This document shows, in pieces, positions 57,738-64,000 of a stretch of DNA of 64,000 nucleotides. Position numbers and translations under genes: made by a program. The stretch lies in the NCBI RefSeq assembly GCF_034006335.1, contig NZ_JAWDIQ010000003.1; one strand, given 5' to 3'. The notes below the pieces were generated by a model that searched no databases, was not told where the DNA came from, and saw only the letters and a list, made by a program, of their open reading frames with translations. The stretch is from Paracerasibacillus soli (lineage in GTDB: Bacteria; Bacillota; Bacilli; Bacillales; Amphibacillaceae). Numbering within the stretch: the first letter of the stretch is position 1; every line of letters starts with the position of its first letter.

Positions 57738-59382
57738 GTTTCTATTGCCTCCTCTAAAGTGAGCATTTCCTCTATGTGCATATTACTTGTTGCACGGTTA
57801 ATGGCAGTCGTATAAAAATAATTACCACTAAACAATTCCTTCGGTGTCCCGATAGTCGTAATTGCACCATCGAACATCATGGCACAGCGTTCTGCATATC
57901 GTGCTGCAAATTCAATATCATGCGTAACCATGACAATCGTTAATCCATTTTGGTGGAGTCTTTGAATGATTTCAGCAAAATTCTCCTTTGAAATTGGGTC
58001 AAGGCCTTTTGTAGGTTCATCAATAAAAAGAATTTCTGGATTTCCTAGCAACATACATGCGAGTGCAGCCTTTTGCATTTCCCCTCCAGAACAGTCATAT
58101 GGATGGCGATAACGAATATGCTGAATTCCGAAGGCGTCTAACATTTTAGTTATTATTTCTGAACCATTTGATACATGATGTCGCTTTACTGTCTCCTGCA
58201 TTTCCTTTTCGATACTATCATGAATAAAAAATGATTGTGGATGCTGTGGTAAATAAGCAAAACTACGAAAAAGAACATCACCTTTTAATTTGCTTGTCTC
58301 TTTACCTAAAAATGATACTTTTCCACGCTGTGGTTTGATGTTGCCGATACTTGCTTTCAAAAAGGTGCTTTTCCCGGAACCGTTTCCACCGACGATTGAA
58401 AAGAATTCACCCTTCTTTATTTGTATGGATAAGTTTTTTAGTACAAAAGGAGCCTTTTTTGTGTATTGAAAATATATATCAGTTAATTCAGAATTGGCCT
58501 TTTGTCTGTAACTGTTTTAGCATCTGCATGTCTTTTTGTAAACGTTGGTAAAGTACGTAACCAAGCTTTACATTCCTTTACTGTCAACGGTATTTCTAAT
58601 AGTTTCGGGTTTCTCTCCTTTTTCATATACAATTGGGATATGGATGGTACATAGGATGAAAAGACTTCATCTTGTTGTTGGAAAGCAGAATAAATGACAT
58701 CTTTACTTGTTCCTTCATATATAATATTCCCTTGCTCCATACAAACTACATGATCGGCAATGGAAAATAATTCTTCTAACCGATGCTCCACAAGTATAAT
58801 CGTAATCCCCATTTCCTTATTCATTCTTTCTAGCATTAGAATGAAGTCTTTCGCTGCCACAGGATCTAATTGGGAAGTAGGCTCGTCCAATAAGAGTAGT
58901 GTTGGTTTTAATAAAAGAACGGATAATAAATTTAACATTTGCTTTTGTCCACCGGAAAGTTCAGATGTTTTCGTTTGTAAGAGGGACTCCATTCCAAAAA
59001 AGTGAACAAGCTCAGCTAATCGTTTACGCATTTCTAACTGCGAATAATGTAGATTTTCCATATTAAATACAATTTCTTGCATGACGTCATCCATAATGAT
59101 TTGATTTTCTGGATCTTGAAAAACAAAGCCAATTTCTTCAATTAGAATACGGTCATCCCATTCGTTTAAAAGCTTACCCCTATATAATATATCTCCAGTT
59201 ACGTGACCAACCGGTGCAATTTCCTTCTTTAATAATCGGAGTAATGTCGTTTTGCCACAACCGCTAGGACCACAAAGTAGAACAAAGTCTCCTTCCTTAA
59301 TATGGAGGGAAAGATTTTCTAGCGTATTTTCCTCCGTGTCGGCATACTGAAATGAGAGATTATTTATTTGAATCATCGCCAT
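57713..59382 (-). CDS. ECF transporter double ATPase (two ABC domains fused); frameshifted
   Basis: About 556 residues with two ATPase domains, as in YkoD-type ECF proteins. Domain 1: Walker A GPSGCGKTT, FVFQDPENQI, LSGGQKQM, LLLLDEPTSQLDP. Domain 2: Walker A GGNGSGKST, CSGGEMQKAA, ILFIDEPTKGLDP. One indel near 58510 separates them; no start codon exists for a free second domain, so a fusion is the best reading. Start at 59382 (MAMIQINNLSFQYAD) overlaps ecfT by ten bases. It powers uptake together with the T and S components. Confidence 0.85.
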
Positions 59383-60242
59383 CTTAATTGCTCTCTCCCT
59401 TCCACAAGTATTGGAAATGAATATAACATAATCATACAAATATAAAGGAACCAATCAAGTGAATAAATATGTAATGTTCCAAGTTTTGGATAGATGAGGA
59501 TTTTCCCATACCCTAGTAATCCTCCGGAAATACATATGATAAATAATAAACTAAGTGTCAGAAGCCATCCCCAATCCCTTTTGGTTATTTGAAAAGGAAT
59601 GTAGGTGCTTTTCCTTCCGATTCCATATCCTCTTGATTTCATGGAGTCAGCTGTTTGAATGGCCTCTTCCAATGACCATGTTAACAAGATTTGTGTAAAG
59701 ACCATCCCAGTTTTAGCCCGTTTTATAATCGATCCTTCCACCATACTGATTCCTCTTATGCGCTGTACGGCGGTAATTTCCTGTAGACGTCTTTTTAGCA
59801 AAGGGACGAACCGAATTGCTAGCATAATTAAAAAGGCAGTACGTGGCAAAAACTTAGAAAATATGTATAGGAAACGATTACCGTTTAAGATCAAGTTAAA
59901 GGATACAAAGATAAGTAGTATGAGAGCAATGGATAAAGCCATTGTCACACCATATATTGTCGCTTCCAATGTAACCTGTTTTCCTCTAAAGTAAAACAAA
60001 ATATTTGTACCTCGGGAAACTAAAAACGGATTAAGCACGATGATAATTGTTGCCATTATGAACAGTGCTGGAATCCATTGTTTAAGCGCCAGTCCACGAT
60101 CATGTGAAATATTTACGAATACGATGAGTAAAAAGGCCGTACATAAAAATAATGGATGATTGAAGTAAAATGCCAATGCACCTGTGTATATATAATAAAG
60201 AAACTGTACATATGGATGGTACCCGCGAAATCCACTTTCCAT
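59373..60242 (-). CDS. ecfT: ECF transporter transmembrane T component
   Basis: 289 residues, four to six membrane helices plus the cytoplasmic coupling helices. ADSMKSRGYGIGRKSTYIPF contains the Ala-Arg-Gly-type motif that contacts the ATPase, and RFVPLLKRRLQEITAVQRIR the other coupling helix. It links the ATPase to the S component. Overlaps the ATPase start. First gene after a 268-base gap behind the DUF4430 gene. Confidence 0.88.
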   Translation of the reverse strand: MESGFRGYHPYVQFLYYIYTGALAFYFNHPLFLCTAFLLIVFVNISHDRGLALKQWIPALFIMATIIIVLNPFLVSRGTNILFYFRGKQVTLEATIYGVTMALSIALILLIFVSFNLILNGNRFLYIFSKFLPRTAFLIMLAIRFVPLLKRRLQEITAVQRIRGISMVEGSIIKRAKTGMVFTQILLTWSLEEAIQTADSMKSRGYGIGRKSTYIPFQITKRDWGWLLTLSLLFIICISGGLLGYGKILIYPKLGTLHIYSLDWFLYICMIMLYSFPILVEGREQLRWR

Positions 60243-60376
60243 CGTTCCACCTACTTTTTAATCCATGAAAATTCATTCAGTAGTGTATCATGTGCATGCT
60301 GCTACTGAATGTACCGTAAAGAGATGATTTAATTTAAAAGGTTGCTTAAAAATTTGGCGAAATAATATATCTCTTT

Positions 60377-60458
60377 ATAAAGCCGGCAGTTCCAACGTCT
60401 ATGGTCATTGCGTTACACGAATCCTAGACGTTAGGAACATAGCCGACGGGTGCTTTAT
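60377..60458 (-). ncRNA. Long stem-loop in the B12 operon leader of ecfT
   Basis: On the plus strand ATAAAGC (60377-60383) pairs with GCTTTAT (60452-60458), and GTTCCAACGTCTA (60389-60401) with TAGACGTTAGGAAC (60425-60438, one bulged A), around a 23-base loop. It sits between DUF4430 and ecfT genes. It may be a processing or attenuation structure, or a repeat; no known RNA family recognised. Confidence 0.45.
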
Positions 60459-60510
60459 GAACATACATTCAAAATGTTGCTGAAAATATCATCGACTGAA
60501 TATGTTTATC

Positions 60511-61394
60511 TTATGGCGTTGGACATTTCCCATCTCTGCGGACAGGGGCTAAGTCTGCACCAATGTCCTTCCCTAAGTCCGTTGTGTATATCCATTCCAC
60601 GCGGTCACCAGGGCATACTGGTACAACCCCGCGCCACGATCTGGGAACACACCATTGATACGGTACATCCAACCACTACCCTGTCCACGATCAAATTCAT
60701 AGACATTATCAATACCTTCTACATAAGCAGTTGCCCCTCTGCCACCGCGATAATCCATTTGGATTTTTCTTTCGCGGGTTATTCGGATTAACGCTTCTAA
60801 AACCGTATCGCCTTCATCTAGGACTGCCATTTCTGTTGGTGGTAAGGGGACTTCGTTATCCGATATAACAATAGAATAAACCATTGTGCTCGTCTTCTGT
60901 TTTGCTGGTTCTGGATCTTCCTTCTTCTCCTTGTCAGACTTTTTCTCCTTGTCCTTTGTCTTGTTAGTAGAAGGAGACTTTTTTGTATCTGATTTCTTCT
61001 CTTTCGTTTTTTCTTTGTTTTGTTTGTTCGATGAAGGGCTACTAGACGTTATATCTTTGCTTTTTCCTTTCGTGTCGGTCTTTTCTTTAGACGATGATTC
61101 TCCACTGTCAGATTTACCCTTGCTGACTGTTTTATCTTTAGAAGAACTTGTTTGATTTGACTTTTCGTCTTGCTTTTTTACAGTACTTGCATTATTCGGT
61201 TTATTGCGGTCTGTTTGTTCTTCTTCCTGACTATCCTTAGATGCTATTTGGTCATCAGTTGAATGCGTTAATTCTATGCCATCTTTATCTTCCAGACCCG
61301 TTGGCTTTTTGAATGAATCAGCACAACCTGCTAAACTTAACATGATGATTGCAGACACGATAATAGTAAATAAAATCTTTAATGGATTACGCAT
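60511..61394 (-). CDS. DUF4430-domain lipoprotein, probable cobalamin-binding; frameshifted
   Basis: About 294 residues. Lipobox LSLAGC, then a Lys/Ser/Glu-rich low-complexity spacer (about 40-165), then a DUF4430 beta domain (VPLPPTEMAVLDEGDTVLEA, GRGATAYVEGIDNVYEFDRG, GSGWMYRINGVFPDRGAG). DUF4430 is the fold of the beta domain of intrinsic factor and transcobalamin. A C missing near 60610 hides the true C-terminus, which continues GDRVEWIYTTDLGKD and ends CPTP. The spacer would let it span the wall. It lies between the toroid protein and the ECF genes; cobalamin binding is inferred from fold and context. Confidence 0.82.
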
Positions 61395-61506
61395 GCAGTG
61401 TCCTCCTTGTTTATTAAAGATATTTTCGCGCCATTATATTTTATGGTTACTGTCTATTTTAACGGGGATGGTATTCCCGTTAATTTACGTTCTATTTCAT
61501 TCCATC

Positions 61507-63690
61507 TTAAATAATGTGCTTTTTTCGAACGTACAGTACAAACATACCAATCATAACGAGCATTGTTCCTATGAAGAAGAAATTGTATATGTTTGTAGCT
61601 GTTGCTGGTAATTTATCACCTTGATTCGTGTCTGTTGGTGCTAATGTCGTTTCTTTGTCCTTGTCCGTTTTCCCTTGTAAATTATCATTGTCATGATTTC
61701 CGTTGTTCATTTCATCTTGATTATCATTATCTTCTTTTACTGTCTCTTCGCTGACACTAACCTTTACTCGTAAGCTAGTTTTCTCGGATTCATTACCAAG
61801 TTTATCAGTAGAGATAATTTCATAGAGATATTCTTTGCCGGGCTGTACATCTGTATCGATAAATTCATGTTCATTTCCCTTTATTGTTTGTAGAAGTTTA
61901 CCATCTCGATAAAGGTCATAGGATGCTATTCCTGATGGATCTTCAGCTGAAAAGTCTAACGTAACTTGGTTATTTGTCGTTGATTTACTTTTAAGCTGAA
62001 CGTTAGTAGGTCCTTCCGTATCCATAAACACGCCATAAGTTGAAAAATGATTGACATCAACTATGATTACATCATCTTTCATTTGCCCCCATCCACCGGC
62101 ATACTGCCATTTTCCAGTTTCTTCATTGTAATGGTAGACCCCAGTTTTTTCCTTTTCGCTGTTGTCATATACTCCCATCGTTAATGTAAACACGCCTGCT
62201 ATTTGTTTATTCTCTGGGTGCTGGAATATAAAGTTAAATGCGTCTCCAACTTTTGTTAGTCCATCGTGATCCCATGCAGACTTTTCAATCAATAGAGTCG
62301 TCCCTTGTGGAATATTATCAGGTAATACGACTTGTGTATTTGAACCTGCTATTACGATTCTTTCATAGCTTGCTACAGGTAATGCTTCGCCAACTTCAAT
62401 CGTATTTGTTGCTTGATATATTACAATATATTGGACTGAAGTTACTTTTCCACTATCACTTTCGGCATGTATAGAAATTTTGTTTTCTCCTTTATTTAAT
62501 TGTACTGTATACTGCCCGCCATTTGCGGTTAAGTCTTTGCCGTTTAATTGTACTATTGGCTCAAGCTGTTGATCGCCAGCTTTTGCTGAAACAGTAAAGG
62601 TGATTTCGGATGATGTGATAATTTCTCCATTGTTTAACCCTTTTACACTGATTTCTGGCGTAACATCTTCAACTGGTGGTGTCGGGTCTTTGTCATGATT
62701 TCCGAAGTGATAAAGCGGACCATTGCCCTCAAGAAATAGTTTGTAAGCAACTAATGCTTGTAGTGCTTGTTCTGTTGCCATAGAATTAGACGACGTATCT
62801 TCAGCGGTATGCTTAAATCCACCATCGTCAGCTTGGAAACTTAATAAATGACTGATGACGTGATTGCCGCTTTTCGTAAATAACTCACTTGTCGGGTCAA
62901 TACCGTAAGAAGTTAAACCGATGATGACTTGTGATGCAGCCTCACTCGTAATTCCGCCAACAAAATCACCACCATCAAATCCACCATTTTGCTTTTGAAT
63001 CGATGATAGCCAATTGGTAGCCTTATCTAAAGCCTCCTCTACAAGTGGTTGATCTTTATATGGACTTAGGCCTATTAAAGCCATTGCTGTAATATCAACA
63101 CTCGGAGAACCAAAAGCTTCATTTAAATTCCAACTACCATCTTTATTTTGTGTACGTAACAATTCATTGACTAAGCTTTGACGTGTCCAACGTGCATCAT
63201 CTGGTACGTCGAATGATTTTGTGTCAAGTGCAATTAGTGCGAATATCGGACCGTTATTTCCTTGAAATGTCATCGTGTCAGCGCCACTTCGATGATCTGG
63301 ACTATTATAAATGAGCTCGATTAAATTGATGCCATCAATGTTTCTTGGGTCTTTTTCTATTGCAACAGCAGCAATGGTTAAGCGCTCAATATCAGTAATT
63401 TTAATGCGACCGTTATCTAGTCCTCTTATAATTTGACTTTGAAAGTTGGAATGAAACCAATCTTGGTAGGATGCTGGAACTTCTTTACCAGCCTTCGCTA
63501 AACCTATTGCTTCCCATTCACTTATAACACCTTCGTCTTTATTAATCATGTATTCGCTAGCTTTATCAATCGCTTCATCAATCGTGTGAATATCAACTCG
63601 TGCTGTAGCAGTAGCTAGATTGGGCAAGGCTAAAAATAAAGTAAGTAAGATTACTAAACTAGTACTTATTATTTTTTGAAACTTTTTCAA
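61507..63690 (-). CDS. Cell-wall-anchored alpha-toroid (prenyltransferase/terpene-cyclase-like) protein, transcobalamin alpha-domain-like
   Basis: 727 residues, unbroken. Signal peptide (1-29), an alpha/alpha toroid (about 35-330) with repeated motifs such as QNKDGSWNLNEAFGSPSVD, QKQNGGFDGGDFVGGITSEA and QADDGGFKHT. Then Ig-like and Fn3-like beta domains (about 345-640), an acidic Asn/Asp spacer, and a sortase signal LPATA with a membrane helix and RKK tail. Toroids of this kind form the alpha domain of intrinsic factor and transcobalamin. It is the first gene after a cobalamin riboswitch. TTG start with GGAGGGG upstream. It probably captures B12 at the cell surface. Confidence 0.85.
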   Translation of the reverse strand: MKKFQKIISTSLVILLTLFLALPNLATATARVDIHTIDEAIDKASEYMINKDEGVISEWEAIGLAKAGKEVPASYQDWFHSNFQSQIIRGLDNGRIKITDIERLTIAAVAIEKDPRNIDGINLIELIYNSPDHRSGADTMTFQGNNGPIFALIALDTKSFDVPDDARWTRQSLVNELLRTQNKDGSWNLNEAFGSPSVDITAMALIGLSPYKDQPLVEEALDKATNWLSSIQKQNGGFDGGDFVGGITSEAASQVIIGLTSYGIDPTSELFTKSGNHVISHLLSFQADDGGFKHTAEDTSSNSMATEQALQALVAYKLFLEGNGPLYHFGNHDKDPTPPVEDVTPEISVKGLNNGEIITSSEITFTVSAKAGDQQLEPIVQLNGKDLTANGGQYTVQLNKGENKISIHAESDSGKVTSVQYIVIYQATNTIEVGEALPVASYERIVIAGSNTQVVLPDNIPQGTTLLIEKSAWDHDGLTKVGDAFNFIFQHPENKQIAGVFTLTMGVYDNSEKEKTGVYHYNEETGKWQYAGGWGQMKDDVIIVDVNHFSTYGVFMDTEGPTNVQLKSKSTTNNQVTLDFSAEDPSGIASYDLYRDGKLLQTIKGNEHEFIDTDVQPGKEYLYEIISTDKLGNESEKTSLRVKVSVSEETVKEDNDNQDEMNNGNHDNDNLQGKTDKDKETTLAPTDTNQGDKLPATATNIYNFFFIGTMLVMIGMFVLYVRKKHII

Positions 63691-63823
63691 TGATTTACCC
63701 CTCCAATGGTTACGCTTTCAAAATAGGTTATTATCTTCTGTAGTAAATTTTGATTTGCAAGTAAAAGTGTTGTGTTCTTTTCAATCAAACTTTCATCAGA
63801 TTCTTTTCATACAACAATAAAAA

Positions 63824-63849
63824 ATACACCTCCTAAATTAGAGGTGTAT
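63824..63849 (-). terminator. Riboswitch-linked terminator hairpin
   Basis: ATACACCTC (63824-63832) pairs with GAGGTGTAT (63841-63849), and on the minus strand a run of T follows (TTTTTTATTG). It lies between the riboswitch and the toroid gene, so B12 binding can end transcription here. Confidence 0.8.
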
Positions 63850-63852
63850 GCT

Positions 63853-64000
63853 TATGCAATGCACAGCAGGGCTGTACGATATGTGTATAACTCAAAAAGT
63901 ATGCAAGTTATATTGTATAAGCAATCCCTCCTATCCTCGTAGGTCGAATCGTATAAAGAAAGGCAGGTCTCCTGGCTCATCATCATCATTTTCTATCACC
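63853..64000 (-). promoter_or_regulatory. Cobalamin riboswitch, 3' part (5' part beyond window)
   Basis: On the minus strand GAGCCAGGAGACCTGCCT (63961-63978) matches the conserved 3' box of cobalamin riboswitches (compare AAGCCCGAAGACCTGCC in the E. coli btuB leader). Downstream, TATACGAT and ATATCGTA can close the next stem. The remaining core lies past base 64000. Confidence 0.75.

Noticed and set aside
60886..61155. Plus-strand ORF rich in Ser, Phe and Leu
   Set aside because: Antisense of the Lys/Ser-rich spacer of the DUF4430 lipoprotein; composition explains the open frame.

Overview
The window comes from a low-GC, endospore-forming Bacillaceae bacterium, most like the Virgibacillus/Oceanobacillus/Lentibacillus group (inference). 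Supporting signs are Firmicute-type ribosome binding sites, splA-splB (spore photoproduct lyase), a spore-coat-like protein, SipW with a TasA/CalY protein, CcpA-type cre sites, a FapR box, a compatible-solute ABC transporter and sortase-anchored proteins. No rRNA, tRNA, CRISPR array, prophage or intact insertion sequence is visible. About 26 genes carry one or more single-base indels, nearly all in homopolymer runs, while both reading frames stay well conserved. I read these as consensus errors and give such genes their full rebuilt span.

Layout. 1-7.6 kb: an RNPP-like HTH-TPR regulator (running off the left edge) diverges from a large secreted subtilase with dockerin-type repeats, followed by sipW, a TasA/CalY protein and a stranded subtilase propeptide. 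7.8-10.3 kb: compatible-solute importer (ATPase plus a permease/binding-protein fusion). 11-13.2 kb: SpoIID-FIMAH protein and an amidase fragment. 13.5-27.2 kb: a peptidoglycan-sugar salvage island (PIG-L protein, NagZ, sugar ABC importer, NamZ, MurQ, GNAT, MurR, BadF-family kinase, YbbE/AmiE-like hydrolase, AnmK). The hydrolases lack signal peptides, so imported muropeptides are probably processed in the cytosol. 27.2-34.7 kb, minus strand: a Met-rich membrane protein and a LacI-controlled GH31 glycosidase/sugar ABC operon. 34.9-38.4 kb: csoR-copA-copZ copper efflux, next to a dead copy of the Met-rich gene. 39-48 kb: SDR, lipoprotein, DUF421 protein, acyl-ACP thioesterase, cation antiporter, splAB and an amino-acid ABC importer. 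48.1-53.3 kb: divergent chitobiose/cellobiose PTS locus (EIIB, EIIA, EIIC, GH4; gntR, chbG). 53.4-56.8 kb: small membrane and spore-related genes, then fabI. 57-64 kb, minus strand: a vitamin B12 uptake operon behind a cobalamin riboswitch: a wall-anchored alpha-toroid protein, a DUF4430 lipoprotein and an ECF transporter (T, fused double ATPase, S).

Two dispersed palindromic repeat families run through the window: a GGGGTCAGACCCC-core hairpin with copy-specific complementary arms, and a hairpin element ending in CTGATTGAAGTTT. A single copy of a third palindrome with a GGGGACGGTTC core also occurs. They sit mostly at gene ends and several supply the stop codon. The most interesting points are the split intrinsic-factor/transcobalamin-like B12 capture system, the apparently intracellular muropeptide salvage island, and a Met-rich membrane protein tied to copper control by a shared operator.
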